Assembly: GCA_047967505.1 (NCBI GenBank)
Contig: CM106539.1
Strand: one strand, 5' to 3'
DNA length: 64,000 bases
Source of the DNA: Dipteris shenzhenensis
Taxonomy: Eukaryota > Polypodiophyta > Polypodiopsida > Gleicheniales
Positions 24,401 to 37,293 of this stretch are shown piece after piece; within the stretch, counting starts at the first letter, position 1, and each line of letters begins with the position of its first letter. A program made the translations under genes and the position numbers. The notes under the pieces are model-generated. The model was not told where the DNA came from. It saw only the letters and a program-made list of their open reading frames with translations, and did not search any database.

Positions 24401-26110
24401 CTAGACTTGATGGACTACCCCAATAATGCCGATTGAGACATTAGGCTTAGCTTTATTTTGTTGTGGGAACTTGTTTTTCATGGGACAATCCATAGAAGCA
24501 TGGCCAATGCCACAATCTCTACAGAGTGGTTGGAAAGTAGCGGGGCTACCCTGAGGGCATGCTGCGATCCAATGATTCTTTCCACAACCGATACCACTTG
24601 ATTGGTGCTTGATATGTGTTGGGACAAACTTGATTTGCATATACAAGGATCAAACCTTCTGATCCTTTCACATAGTACACTGGGTACTCAACTTCATAAT
24701 CAATTTGTGAATCCAATTCTTGGGCTTGAAGTTGTTGTATTGAAACTGTCATAGGAGCTGGATTTGTCCCTCTTGGATATTGTTATGGATTTAGATTTTT
24801 GAGAAATTGCCCAACTTGGGTCCGGATGGTAGGATTCAGCCTCAAAGTTGCTAGTGCTTGTGCAAGTATTGGTTGCTTGTACACTAAGATGGGTGTTGGT
24901 TGGTATTGAGGTCTCAGGGTTGTTGTGCATGTTGAAGATGCAACTATTTTTATCATGCCTACTAATTGTGTAGATGTGACACCACAACCTTGGTGGTGGA
25001 CTAGCTTGTGCATTGATCCTGGCTCTTAGGATGGGACATTCATTTGTTTTATGATTGGCCATGCAATGTGGACACCATACATTTTCTTGCCTTGTATAAG
25101 TCAGAGGTCCTGCTTGAGACATGTGCTCGTGGGCTTCACCTCCCAAAATTTTATTGTACCAGGTGCATTCAAAAGGAGGGGTATTTTAAATCCAATTTTG
25201 GGAAAATTTTAACACGTTTACAATAACAAGAGGGGATTTTTAATTCAACTTTAGAAAAAAATCGTTAGTATATAAGTCAAGAGTGGTGTTTTTATTGGGA
25301 AATTTTTTTAAGTTGAGGGGCCTTTTAATACCCCTTGAATGCACATGATACCTAGGATTTATTATTAGTGTACCCCCTCGAGGACATGTAAAGCTTTTGT
25401 TCCATGGAGTCCATCATTTCTTCTCTTAGCTTCATGGTCATGGCCTCTAGGCAATCTCCATTAGATGTTTCTGCATTTGACCTGGCTTTGTTTTTTTTAG
25501 AGTGCTTATCACACACACTTCCTCTTCCATCATCACTATTGGTGTCAGAATCTATCATTCCATCCTCTTTGTCAATCGCTGCTATCACATGAGCAGCACT
25601 GAATGTTTCATGACTGCTAATCTTTTTCATGTCCTTGCAGATCTTCTTCCTCAAGCCTCTAATAAACCTGACTGTCAGGTACTTATCATCGGGACGTGGG
25701 TCACATTTTGCAATTAGGCATTTCATTTTTCCCAAGTACGTGCATACATCTTCCCTGTGACCTTGTTCAAGCTTACTCAATTTGAGAGTGGGATCATCTT
25801 GAAGCCTTTCTACTTGAAACCACCACTTGGATTTGTTTTGTAGTAGGTCCCACATGGCTCGTTCTTCTACTAGGAGATCGAGGTACCATTCAGAGGCTTT
25901 GTCAGTTAAGGCCATGGGGAACCATGCGACCTTGGTTTCATTTTGATTGATCCCCTCTAGCTTGATATGCGGCATCAAAACATTGGAGGAATCTTGCTAG
26001 ATCACACCAGCCATTGTATTTTGAAAGTTCTAGTCTTCCCAAGGTTCGCATGCCTCCTTCGATGTTGTATCCAACTTTGCTATTTTTGTTGTTGATTCTG
26101 AATCCTTGCT
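21430..26110 (-). mobile_element. Decayed Ty3/gypsy retrotransposon A
   Basis: Read on the minus strand, the gag-pol order is preserved. Gag domain at 25,978-25,352 (PMALTDKASEWYLDL); zinc-knuckle region near 24,646-24,450 (CRDCGIGHASMDC); protease with active-site-like VDGGAGVNVIS near 23,770; RT with FMPFGLCNAPNTF near 21,930 and an intact-looking FLDD box near 21,860; and the post-RT segment with ASYYRRFI and EECDQAFELLK near 21,600-21,510. Stops and frameshifts separate all parts. Integrase and LTRs were not found, so the 3' half is missing. A MITE-like insert splits the gag region. Confidence 0.82.
25157..25350. mobile_element. MITE-like insertion in element A
   Basis: About 194 bp with terminal inverted repeats: left TACCAGGTGCATTCAA then aaggaGGGGTATT, right (reverse complement) TATCATGTGCATTCAA then GGGGTATT. 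The interior is AT-rich and non-coding. It lies between the open frames ending at 25,352 and starting at 25,146 of the gypsy gag region. No unambiguous target duplication was identified, so the superfamily is open. Confidence 0.7.
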
Positions 26111-26279
26111 CGCACTAAGAACATGCATCAAAAGAGAGGAATGTTACATGAGAATTCATATTATAGCAAGTATATCTAGGGCAAGGAAAGCAAACTAAAT
26201 GAGTGAGCTATATTTATTAAGTTAGGGGCAACATATGGCTTTTTTGGGCATCTTTGCCTCTAAAATTGGGTCTGTATGG

Positions 26280-26650
26280 ACTTAAAATGTCACTGAGGTA
26301 TCCTAACTGACCTAGTTTAGTTGGCCTAACTAACCCAATTCAGTTGATCTAACTAAGCATGATAGTTATCCTAACTAGGTCTGTTGGTCTAACTAAGTCA
26401 ATTGGTCTAATTGTGGTAGCTCGCCACTAACCTAACTCGTCACTTTACTTAGCCTAACCAACCTATCTAGTTCAACAAAGCTGAGGGGTTATCTTAACCT
26501 AGCTGAAGGTAAGTTAAACTAACTACAATTAACCTAAGCTAGACATAGTTAAACTAACTAGTCAACTAACCTAACCTAGGTTAATAAAATAACTAAGGTT
26601 AGTTTAACCTAACCTAGACTAACACTAACCTAACTAAGGTTAATCTTAAA
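26280..26650. repeat. Degenerate CTAACC-type minisatellite
   Basis: Irregular words built from ctaacta, cctaacc and ggttaa recur through this stretch, between the two gypsy relics. Followed by a poly(A)/poly(G) tract (26,648-26,670) and G-rich DNA to about 26,780. Confidence 0.6.
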
Positions 26651-27077
26651 AAAAAAAACTCGGGGGGGGGGGCGGCTACTGCCGTCGGGAGGGGTGGGGG
26701 TGGAGGAGGGGTGCAAGGTGAAAGGTGAGGGGGGGAGTGATAGGAGGGGGAGTAAGGAGGGGTGAGGAGTGAGTAGGAGAGGACGCCAGCTAGGCGACGG
26801 GTGGGTAGCACCACGTAGGTGTGGCGGGCTACATCGATGGAGGAGTTGAGACATTGTTGGGGGTGGCCACATAGGCAGGCACCGCATTTGGTGAGTTGGG
26901 TGGTTGTTGCCTTGAGGGGCTGCCCCTAGTGTGCCGTTATGGGTGGGCTTTAAGCATCATCGCGAGGTAGGCGCTTCTATGCGAGGGCTGACTTTAGGGT
27001 GACCAATGATAGTGGTGAGAGAGGTGTGTGAGGGGGGGTGAGAGAGGTGGGGGGGAAGAGAGAGAATCCATACATCA

Positions 27078-30000
27078 TCATGAATGGGGACTAAAACCTG
27101 TAGCTGAATGTTTGGCATTGTTATATGCAAATTCTAATATGGGCAAGTATTGCTCCCAATTAGTTTTCCATTTACTTACATATGCTCGAAGCATATCTTC
27201 AATGATCTGATTGACCCTTTCAGTTTGACCATCACTCTGTGGATGATCTGTGGTGCTTATATTCAACAAAGTTTTCAATTTTATAAACAAAGCCCTCCAA
27301 AAATGGATGTTAAATTTGCTATCCTGGTCACTAACAATACTGGATGGTAGCCTATACAATCTGTAAATATGCTCCACAAATAGCCTAGCTAATTTTGGAG
27401 TTTTAACATCTTCATTGACAAGAATAAAATGAGCTATCTTGCTCAACTGATCAACAACTACCAACATAGAGTTGTGCCCCCTCTATGTCCTAGGTAATCC
27501 CACAATAAAGTCCATGGAGGTGCTCTCCCATTTGCTAGATGGAACCTCCAATGGGTGGAGGAGACCTCCTACCTTAAGGCGTTTAGCCTTATTAACATTG
27601 CATTTTTGGCAATTCAATACATAATCTTGGACGTCCTTACCTATACCAAGCCAAAAGAATTGCCTTTTTAGAAGCGCATACATCTTCTAAATTCTTGCGT
27701 GTCCAACACTCGGATTATCATGACATTCAAAAAGAATTTGGTGCCTAACGTCATTATTATCTGGGACACATAATCTACCCTTGTAGAGCAGGTAGCCATC
27801 CTCAATAGTATATTTTTTCCACCTGAATCCATTATCATCAACCTGTTGTATGTCGCCATTTCCATGCGACTTCTCAGTGGAAGCCTCTTGATTAGTTGAA
27901 TCCCTATTTCTAATTGCTTTCCATATTTCAGAGAAGTGAGGATCAAACTCACATTTCCCTTTTAAGGACTCTAGGAAATCATCCTGAAATTGAGTAAAAC
28001 TTAATTCATTAACAATTGGCATTTGGCTAAGTGAGTTTGCTACCACATTGAACTTCCCCTTCCAATATGTCAATTGCATATCAGACTCTTGTATTAATTC
28101 AGCCCATCTAGATTTTCTACCTTTAAGCTCTGGTTGATTGTTGTGAATCCACTTAATGCTCTCTTGATCAAAGATGATCTTGAATTTTGGCACCATATAA
28201 ATACTGCCTCCACTTCTTTAAAGCATAAACTATAGTGTACAGTTCCTTCTCATATGCTGAGTAATTCTATTGGGCACGATCTAACTTTTTTCTTTCAAAA
28301 GAAACTGGTCGACCTTTTTGTAAAAGTACCATCCCAATCGCAAAATCATTGGCATCTGTCTCAACCACAAATGGTTCGTTGGGATCCACTACCTCTAAGA
28401 CAAGAGGTGCTGCTATAGCTACTTTTATTTTTTCCAAAATTCTCTTTCGAGGTTCATCCCATATGAAGGTGCTTCCCTTCCCCTTAAGCTGGTCCATCAT
28501 CAAAATAGCAATCTTAGTGTAATCTTGGATGAATCTCCTATATAATGTAGACAAACCTAAGAATATCTGTAATTCTTCTAGTTTTGTAGGATGTGGCCAT
28601 TCCAATATAGCCCTTACCTTTTCAAGGTCCATAGGAACCCCTTCTTGGAATATTATGTCCCAAGTATTTCACTTCTTTTGCAAAGAATTCACATTTGGAT
28701 TCTTTAGCAAAGAGTAAATTATCTCTAAGCAGATGCTGGAACACTTTTCGCAAATGTTCCAAATGCTATTTTATGGTTTTCCTATGTATAAGGATATAAT
28801 CTAAAAATACTACATCAAATTTTCATAAATATGGCCTTAAGACACTATTCATAAGTGTCATGAAAGTTGTTGGAGCATTTGTTAATCCAAATGGCATTAC
28901 TTTAAATTGATAATGCCCATACTTAGTACGAAATGATGTCTTAGGGACATCCTCTTCCCTAATTTGTACTTGGTGATATCTTGGCCTTAAATAAATTTTA
29001 GTAAAATATTTTGCCACTTGCAATTGATCAAAGAGCTCATCAATGATAGGCATAGGATACTTATTTTTTATGGTGATTTTATTTAATGCTCGGTAATCTA
29101 TACATAAAGGCATAGTACCATCCTTTTTCTTTACTAGTAAAACTGATTCAGATCAAGGTGAGCTACTTGGTTGAATTTGGCCCTTCCTGAGGTATTTAGT
29201 TAATTGTCTTTCAACCTCACATTCCTCCATTTGACTAATCCTATATGGGGGTTTAAAAACAAGGGTAGATCCAGGAATCAAATCTATTTTATGATCTAAT
29301 TCTCTCTCAGGGGGTAAACCATCAGGAAAATTAGACAGAAAAACATCTTTAAATTCAAACATTAAATCATTAAAAGAAGATATATACTTTTTAACATTAT
29401 AAAAAACAATATTACTTCTTTCTAATGTAGAAGACATAAAATCACCAATAAAAGTAAGCTCACAGAGATATACCTCACATTCTTCTTGGTGTAGTAGTCG
29501 TTCCAAGTCCATTGAACAACAAGAGGAGAGTTAGGCACATCATGTTCTCCTTGGATTTGGAAGACTCTACCCTCTTTTTCAAACATAATGGAGTTATTAA
29601 GATAACTCCATTGTAAGCTATGCCCAAGACTATACAGCCATTCTTGACCAAGCACTACGTCTGTTCGATTGAGATGCATGATTTGGAAATTCAAGGTATC
29701 CTGATAGCTTTGAATATCCACCTCTACACCATGTATCATGGTGTCCCAAACTTCTTTATCACTGCCCTTTGCCAAAGAGACCACATTTTTATTTGCACTT
29801 GGACTCTTAGGCAATTTTAACTTCTTAACTTAATGAGTAGTTTAAGAAATTATGTGTTGCATTGTCATCGACCATCACTCTTACCCTTTGCCCCTTTATT
29901 TTTCCTTGCATCCTCATTAAGTAATGAGGACCAAAGGTGGGCTGCCACATTGCCGATGATAGACAACACATGTGGGTGCTATCCTCATGATAGACCTCTA

Positions 30001-31560
30001 CCTTAGTGTACTTTTCAGTATCATTAAGCAACAACACCTGCACCGCATGTACTTGCTTTTGTGGAGGTCTAGCTGGGGCTTTAGCTCCCGCTTCTTTATT
30101 TTTAGAGCAGTTCCAAGCAGCATGGTCTTTGCCCAAACATTTGAAGCAAAGATTTTCCTATTTGGCCCTTTCATAAGCCTCTTTCTTCAAGAGAGGATAA
30201 TTTTGTGTTTGAGGTTTCTTAGGTGGTGCTTGAGGAACCTCCTTCTTAAATTGTCCCTTACTTTTCAAATTGGGAAATTTGTTGAACTTAAGAACAAAGC
30301 CTGTTTGTTCTAAAGTTCTAACTTTGGGTTTCCTCATTGTATCGTCATATATTTGGGCCATGCGCCAACTCCATTTGGTAAGAAAACCTATCAATATCTT
30401 GAGTATGAGATGAATTTAATAATATGATATGAGTAGAAATTAGTCAAATTAACTTGGTTGTGTTCTACATTAAAAAATCTTCAAATATGTCTTTACACTT
30501 TGAAATTTGGGTAACACATGAAAAAGTTACAGGAGATTGGTTTTCATATTTTAGTGTATTTTTTGTTTTACCCCCCCTCATCCAAAAGACCCCCCCCTTG
30601 GGCTTCACATATTATGAAAAATATGTATAAATCTTAAAAACTTGCATATTTTTGAAGGTATATACCTTATATTTTGTGGGAGGGGACATAAAATTCTCAT
30701 ATTTTTCCCTTGCATATTTGAATATTTAAAAGGAAATTCATGCATATTCTATATAGACCGTGTCCCCCCATACCCTAAATTTTAGACGAGGGTAAAAACA
30801 TATTACATATTGAGTTGGCACCCCAAGATTTGGGCATACTTAATTGCTTCCTCAAAGGTTTTGGGAGAATTTCTTTTCACCTCAACCTGATAAGTGTCTT
30901 TGAGACCTCTCATGAAACCCCTTATCTTCTGGAATTCATCAATTCCTTTCAGCCTAAGGACTGCCTCCCTATAATTTGCTATATACTGGACTAGAATGTT
31001 TTTACCCATAGGGCAATTGTCCCAAGCCTCCCATGCTCTTTCTAACTCATTTTCTGGTAAAAACTCTTTTAAGAAGGCTTGTTCAAACTCAGCCCAATAC
31101 CTAGGAATTCTATCATTTCTCTAAGGCTCATCCACCATATATAGGCCTTGTTTCCAAGGGAAAGACTTGCTTCCATGACTTGATTTTCGGGAGGGGTATT
31201 CTTGAGTCGATGGAAGTCTTGCCATTTTGCAAGAACATATTAATCGCATCTTTATTATGCTCCTTTTCTTCCCCTTTGAAAATTGGCAGTTTCAAGTCCT
31301 TAAGAATGTTAGAGGTTTCTCTAAGTTGAGAGGTGGACCTCTCAACTTGATTAGGAGGAGTTGATGATTTTTCCATAGGAGTTACCATGGCTAACTTGAT
31401 TATGGCTTTAGCTAGGATTTTCAAAGTATTACGAATAAGTCCTAACTGTGCTTCCATATTTTGTGTTTGAGTTTCAAGTTTAGTGAATTCTATAAATAGA
31501 ATTCCATAATAACCGTAATCTAAGTCTTCCATTTCCATGTCATCCTCGTGAGTTTCATTT
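27078..31560 (-). mobile_element. Decayed Ty3/gypsy retrotransposon B
   Basis: Minus strand, 5' to 3'. Gag at 31,538-30,803 (IANYREAVLRLKGIDEFQ); zinc knuckle near 30,150 (CFKCLGKDHAAWNC, intact CX2CX4HX4C) just after an in-frame TAG; protease near 29,850 with MVDDNATHNFL, where the usual DSG/DTG is changed; RT at 29,113-28,823 ([25 protein letters not shown]) whose YxDD box reads FLDY, losing a catalytic Asp; RNase H at 28,632-28,267; and integrase at 27,720-27,078 with an HHCC zinc domain split by a stop and a core that keeps its D, D and E residues (SMDFIVGLP, SDQDSKF, GQTERVN). It ends abruptly after GFSP near 27,090. LTRs were not found. Confidence 0.88.
30400..30800. other. Unexplained insert-like segment within gag of element B
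   Basis: About 400 bp of AT-rich non-coding DNA with C/G runs separates two gag pieces that would otherwise adjoin (ending QLNM at 30,803 and starting near 30,394). Imperfect inverted sequences (gttttaccc-type words near 30,565 and 30,790) suggest a small DNA element, but ends cannot be fixed. Confidence 0.35.
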
Positions 31561-34490
31561 TGTACTTACTCATGTATTTCCTCTCCAGCAATAGCTTTTC
31601 CTTTTCTTGCCCTTTCCTCGCTCTCGGTAACCATTTCATCCCTTTTTGGAGTTGACATTTTCAAATGCAAGTTTTCCATATTTTTATAAAGCAAAAGCTT
31701 TGTCGAGAGAAAAATATGATTGCCACGTCCCTAGAATTTGCTCTTGGATTTGTCTTTTGAATTCGAACTTGCTCTTGTTGCATGCCAACAAGTTATAATT
31801 CTTCAATCCCACTCTCAAACTTCTCGACTTGGTCTTCAATCCTCGTCTTTAAATTTGGAGAGGCTAAAATGCCTTGGAGTGCCTTGGAGAGAAAGAGGAA
31901 AGCGGGGGAAATGGAAAAAGAAAAGGCTTATACACTTAGAATTTCAGAGGGGTAGAAATGTATATGATGAAGTGGATTTTTTTCTAAATGTTTTAAAACC
32001 TTGGGAAAATGTGGCTGCGGCCTCCTTTGCATATTTGTGATTTTTTGCGGGTTGACGAAGGTCGTCAAATATGGTTGCACATTCAACTTCTTTGTTCTTT
32101 TACTCTTCATGCTCTTATCTACTCCTGGCAGCTCTGAGCCTTTCAACCTTATTTACTCAGGTATGCAGCTTCATGAAATCGGTAGTGGACTATTTGAAGA
32201 TTAGTGCTTGCATGATTGGGTTTCTCTCATCTCCTATGCACATAGTGCTTGGGTCGTTATAATGGTTGCATGCAATCCAGCAGGGCCGTCCTTTGGTGTA
32301 GGTGCTAGGCCTGTTAGATGTGTGCGTCCTCATGGGAGACTTGGGGTACATGATTGTAATTGGTCCATGCATGTTGGACATTGCATTAGAGCAACAACGG
32401 CCATGTGGTATGCCAGCAAAGCAAGTGGTAGACATGCAGAGTGGTCAGGTGCACAGGTGGCAGATGAGTTAGCAAAGATGGCATGGCATGGGGGCACATG
32501 TGCCCCACAAGGTGATACATGGTGGATGGGCCAATGGATCGTAAAGCACGAGGTAGATGGCTAACCAACTATCACAACGGCCATGAAGACAATGGATTGC
32601 ATCCAAGAGCTCCTATTGTTGGGGAACTTTAGTGCAGGACTCGAGGCAAATGCACAGAGCGTACATGGTGGGCATAGATTGACCCAGGAGCTGACAGCAT
32701 GGCAAGTGGGACGTGGTCGTGTACAATGTACATAAGGGACTGGAGCATGTTGCCCACTCACCCCTTGATGCACGACCTCGGGGGGGTCACTATGTACAAA
32801 CCCTCTATATCACGTGCGTTCAAGACCTATTTCTAAAATCCCTTATCTGTAAATTTTTCATTAATAAAATGTACCCTTTTTCTATACAAATCTGTAAATT
32901 TTCCCAAAATTGTTTTAAATACTCCCTTATGTAAATTAACTTTTGTAAAATTTAGATATTAAAAATGTCCTTCTGTTGAACTCACGTGATAGGGTTACAT
33001 ATGATGAGTGACCCCCCCAAGTGCACGACACATGGCTACATACCAACAATCACTATGGAAGTCCGCCAAGGGAGGACGTGTGACCATGATCCACAACAAG
33101 CAAAAGATCAGATCAACGGCCCTTGACCATCATCATCGATAAAGGCATGCAACACAGAGGAGAGCAGTTTAGCTAGCGAAGCTGAGTGAAACAAGGAATA
33201 GAGACGTCGTGGGCTAGTTGCACTTGAGAAGAATTGAGCAAGATGAGATGCCAAGAGATAGAGAAGCACCAAAGCTTGTGAACAAGAAGGAACACGGGCC
33301 TGTGGGAGTGGCTGATCATGTTGGAGAGGCGACCACATAAGAGCTGTATGTCCAGTGAGGAGACATACGGTGTGTGTGTGGAGCCAAGAGATTTTGTAAC
33401 TTGTGGAAGGCTTGGATCTCACATTATTTCTGGACTTCCTTCACTGGTGTTAATCTCTTGCTTCATCCCAAGTCTCTGTGTCAAAGGAGCGGCTGTTTGC
33501 ATGGTGTATGCTTTTGAGTGATGAGCCATGGGTTTGTTGTTGTCGACTCATGGATTTGAGGCTTTGTTTGTCTACTAAGTCAAAGTGTGGTCTTTAGCGA
33601 GTCATGTGAGTGGAGAGGGAGGGCGGGGTAAATTCTGTGAGGAAAGCAGTGCCATTGTGTGGGTGATGAAGGTCTGTGTGCATTTTTCGTTGAGGATAGC
33701 CCAAGGGAGGTAACAGTAAAACTAGCCCATGCACAAGCAAGACACTTAACATGCCTCGAACAACCGATCCCATATTTGAGTCCCATCCAAATCAAAATCT
33801 ATAGATAGAACCAAGGAATATTCCCAAAGGTTGAGGCTTGACCTAGGGTCTACTCGATGAGCCAACCTTTTGACCAGGATTTGTTTGACCCTAGCATTGT
33901 GTGGTAACATTAAAACAAACCGGTGTGCCTTCTAGGTCAATATGTACATGTAGCCCATTGCATAGATTTCCTGTGTGCATATCGGGAGGTTGCGGGCTTG
34001 ATCGTCGTCAGGTGGACTATGCGCAACTGGAATTGCGATGAAATATTTAGGGGTTGATTTTGTGAGGCACCGGTGGTCGAGCGGCCAATCCTTTTACACC
34101 GCATGGAGTCTACATAACCTAAAGGCTAACTCTCGCTATTCTGAGAGGTGGAGAAGAGTAGTTAAGGGTTGGTTAGTTTTTAAGGTCCCATCCTAGGTCG
34201 ATGGTTGGTATTTAAAGGGAGGATCTAACGGTTGTGTTTAAACCCTTGGATCTAAGGCCTGTAGGGAGATCCCGTTGAGATTGGATGGCTGTGAGCAGGC
34301 TTTGGGACTTAGTTGTTTTCAAAGGTGAGTTTGGGAGAGTCCAAGGGACGAGACATCCCAAAGGATCAGAGCTTCAAAGAGAGGGGTGACTTCCATGATT
34401 GATCTCGTGTAGGATAACACCAAGTTTGAGCCACTAGACTATGAGAGAAAAGAAGGAGGAAGAAGTTATTATATATTTAAAAAAAGTGAA
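31561..34490. other. Non-coding DNA, no supported gene
   Basis: Includes the likely untranslated leader of gypsy element B at its left edge. A 118-codon plus frame at 32,208-32,564 has no recognisable domain and is opposed by antisense frames. No LTR partner of element B was detected here. Confidence 0.4.
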
Positions 34491-34494
34491 AACT

Positions 34495-34645
34495 CAAGTG
34501 GGAAGGGGGGAAGGGAGGGGAGGAGAGGGGGGGGGGTGGTGGAGGGGGGTAGTGGGGTGGAGGAGGGGGGTGGGGGTGGGTGGAGGGTGGAGGGGGGTGA
34601 AGGGGTGGGGGAGCAGGAAAGGGGGGTGGAGGGGGTGGATGGTGA
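34495..34645 (+). repeat. G-rich low-complexity tract
   Basis: About 150 bases of ggaggggggt-like words, with runs of up to ten G. Strong G-quadruplex potential on the plus strand. The open frames through it are compositional artefacts. Confidence 0.8.
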
Positions 34646-35049
34646 AAACTTTACGGATAGAAACTAGAGTTGGGAATTCTTTTTTACTCTCCTAGCCCTT
34701 GAGTGATATTTGTGATAGTTCATGGTGGTTTGTTCTTTACACCACATACTTGCATATGTCTACTTGTTACTTCAGATGCTAGTCTCCCTGACAATGGCGC
34801 CAAATGTTGGCTCTTTCCCACGACTTTTGCCAAAAGAGCAAGGTGTTCTAAGTATGGAGGGTTCGGAGGTTTTTTGTCACCTATAGATATATCGATGTCA
34901 TCATTATAGTATAAGTGTGGATGAGGACCTTGGGTCGTATTCTAGTGAGAGACGTAGGCTTAAGTATGGGAAGCAAAAGTTGCACATGCATGTGTGAAAG
35001 AAATGTTCATCAACATGGTCATGGTAATGGAAGCTTCTTCCTCCATTGG

Positions 35050-35400
35050 GGGTTGAAAGTTTTAGAAGAGGGAGGTTCAAGATTTAGAAGGGGGTCTAGG
35101 GTTCAGAAGGGGGTCCAAGATTTAGAAGGGGTTTCAAGGTTAGAAGCGATTTTAGGGTTAGAAGGAGAATCCAACATAGCAGAGTACATGGTGGAGAACT
35201 CATCTCCCTCATAGGTCGTGGAGGTCAAGGGTTGAAGAACTAGACTAAGAGAGTAAGGGTTGAGGGGAAGCATAGGAGGGGGAGAGGAAGAAGGGAGGAG
35301 GAAAGGGAGAGCAGGAGGTGCAAGGTTAGAGGAGAGGGAGAGGAGGCAAGGTTGGAGGAGAAGGGAGTAAGAGGCAAGGTTAGGACATGCTTTTGGACAT
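35050..35400 (+). repeat. Purine-rich minisatellite
   Basis: Words of the type ttagaagggggt and caagatttagaag recur about six times (35,060-35,170), then a gagga-rich purine tract runs to about 35,400. Confidence 0.6.
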
Positions 35401-35574
35401 GAAGTGCAAGGGAGCATGGACACTTGGAGACAATTGCATGGAACACCAAAGTAGAACTCAACACAATGTCCCAAAGAATATGGGCTTCATTCCATTATGG
35501 GTGATTTATACAAGTTGGAGAGCTTCTCTCTTTGCATGTAGGAATTGTAAGAATTTCTCTCTCTACATGTAGAG

Positions 35575-35850
35575 CTTGCATCTATGATGTACATATAGAA
35601 GTTGCATTATGCATGACATTGTAGGACTTGCATGTAGGAGTTGCATATAGGAGTTGCATGTAGAACATGCATGTAGGAGTTTTTTGTAGAACATGACTTG
35701 CATGTAGGAGTTGTATGTAGAAGTTGCATGTAGGACTTGCATGTAGAACATGCATGTAGGATTTGTATGTAGAACATGCATGTAGGACTTGCATGTAGGA
35801 TTTGTATGTAGAACATGGATGTAGGAGTTGCATGTAGAACATGCATGTTG
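35575..35850 (+). repeat. GCATGTAG minisatellite
   Basis: Tandem array of about 13-base words alternating between ttgcatgtaggag and gcatgtagaacat. It gives repetitive Cys/His/Tyr/Met open frames on the minus strand that should not be called genes. Confidence 0.8.
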
Positions 35851-35928
35851 AATTCTTAAGAGAGATTATTCCTAGCCTTATGCAAGTACAAGCAGAGCTT
35901 TTTAGCTACTCTACACACACATTCTGTG

Positions 35929-36160
35929 CTACTTAAGTCCATGTTGGCATAGAGTCAACATCAGTTCACGAAGCATGAAGATCATCCACCAATGGTGCAA
36001 GTATACATACATGAACCTATGATTACTAGGAATATCGTAGTTCACAATTATCACTAACCATATAGAACAAGGTCTTGATTGACATCCAAAGGAATTAACA
36101 CCTGTCACCATCCATGGCTAATTTTTAAGGCTCATCTTATGGCCACTTGTCCTCTATGTG
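35929..36160 (-). pseudogene. Small relic of CACTA tnp2 transposase
   Basis: The minus frame 36,111-35,929 contains GVNSFGCQSRPCSIWLVIIV followed by NYDIP, matching the GVNPFGLRSTSWSTWPIVVV..NYNIP block of the intact transposase. Immediately to the right, the plus strand reads PWLIFKAHLMATC, like the next block (PWLTIKKGHLMLAL) in the opposite direction, which suggests an inversion breakpoint around 36,105. Confidence 0.6.
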
Positions 36161-36582
36161 GCACCACATGCCTTCACATTGAGAACCTCGATGTGGCATG
36201 GTGCCACATTGAGATTCTCAATGTGGAACGACACCTTACCATGCCATTGGTCCTCTATGTGGCACCATGCCTTTTCATTAGAGTCAAGATGCTCAACATG
36301 CAATTTATTAAGCATTGGTCATGATCATCCCATCTGAGTTGGGCCAATTAAGCAAAATAAATATGTATTTTTGCCTAGGTATAATAGGCATATGTTCTTT
36401 GCTATGGTAACTCCTTATGTCTCTTGCTTGTATCATAGTGCTCTACATTTTGGACAAGCTATGGCATGGTCATGTGCATCCAAACATTTGGGTAATAATA
36501 ATGGATGGAGCTATAGTTCATATCCAATTAATGCTACTACACAAGACCTTTATTTGTCTCTTTCTAAGCCTCTCAAACCATG

Positions 36583-36585
36583 TTA
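36583..36585. repeat. Target site duplication TTA (outer CACTA, left)
   Basis: The three bases before CACTAC at 36,586 are TTA and match the three bases after GTAGTG at 58,390 (58,391-58,393). CACTA elements make 3-bp duplications. Confidence 0.85.
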
Positions 36586-36840
36586 CACTACTGCACACAC
36601 GCATCCTATTGCGACGTTTACGTACCGACGATTAGCGCCCGCTTAGCATTAATCGTCGGTATAAAAATCGGGTGTCGTAAATCGTCGCTATATAGCAACT
36701 TTTACTAAGCGTCGCTATATAGCGACGTTAGTAAAAGTCGCTATATAGCGACTTTTAAAGGTCACTATATAGCGACACTGAGACAATATATTATAGCGAC
36801 GTTTTACAGAGAGGGTTTTTTTTTTTTAAAGCCTTAAAAT
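36586..36840. promoter_or_regulatory. Left terminus and subterminal palindromes, outer element
   Basis: CACTAC terminus followed at about 36,685-36,775 by four copies of the 16-bp palindrome GTCGCTATATAGCGAC, two with one mismatch. By analogy with En/Spm these would be TnpA-binding sites. An oligo-T run ends the region. Confidence 0.8.
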
Positions 36841-36977
36841 TTATTTTCTTCCAATGACAAAATTTTTTAAATTTTCATACATGTTTGAGCTCATAGAGAA
36901 TTAAAAAATGAGAGCATGTACATCAAGCCTTTGAAGCTCATATATTCATGTCCAAGTTTGAGATGAGAAAAATCAAA

Positions 36978-37292
36978 TTAAATAAGAGCATTTACATCAA
37001 CTGTTTCATCTTGAGCCAAGTCTAAGGCACCAAGCAAGTCTATCTCCAACTCTATACCGAGTTGATCTCCTATATCATCATCGTACTCTAGCATCGTACG
37101 TTCACCTAAAAGTATTTGATCATCTTCTTCAATTAAGCTTAAGTGTGGTGATTGATCTTGACGATTGTTGTCTTCCTCGTCAATATCGTGATCTCCATCC
37201 TCCTCCCGTGCGATGTCATTATGCGCATCTTCCTCTTGCCTCATATGGTGATCTACATCTTCTTCGCTAGATTCATCAATTGGATCCGGCAT
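36978..37292 (-). pseudogene. Severed C-terminal codons of the outer transposase
   Basis: The acidic C-terminal tail (DPIDESSEEDVDHHM..., ending VNALI and a stop) of the outer transposase. The inner element's insertion at 37,291-37,293 separates it from the rest of the exon, which resumes at 48,063. Reading across the site restores the frame seen in the inner copy. Confidence 0.85.
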
Positions 37293-37293
37293 T

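Noticed and set aside
32208-32564. 118-codon plus frame as an RNase H-like gene
   Set aside because: The DELAKMA-like phrase alone is not enough; no catalytic acidic residues in the right order and antisense frames overlap.
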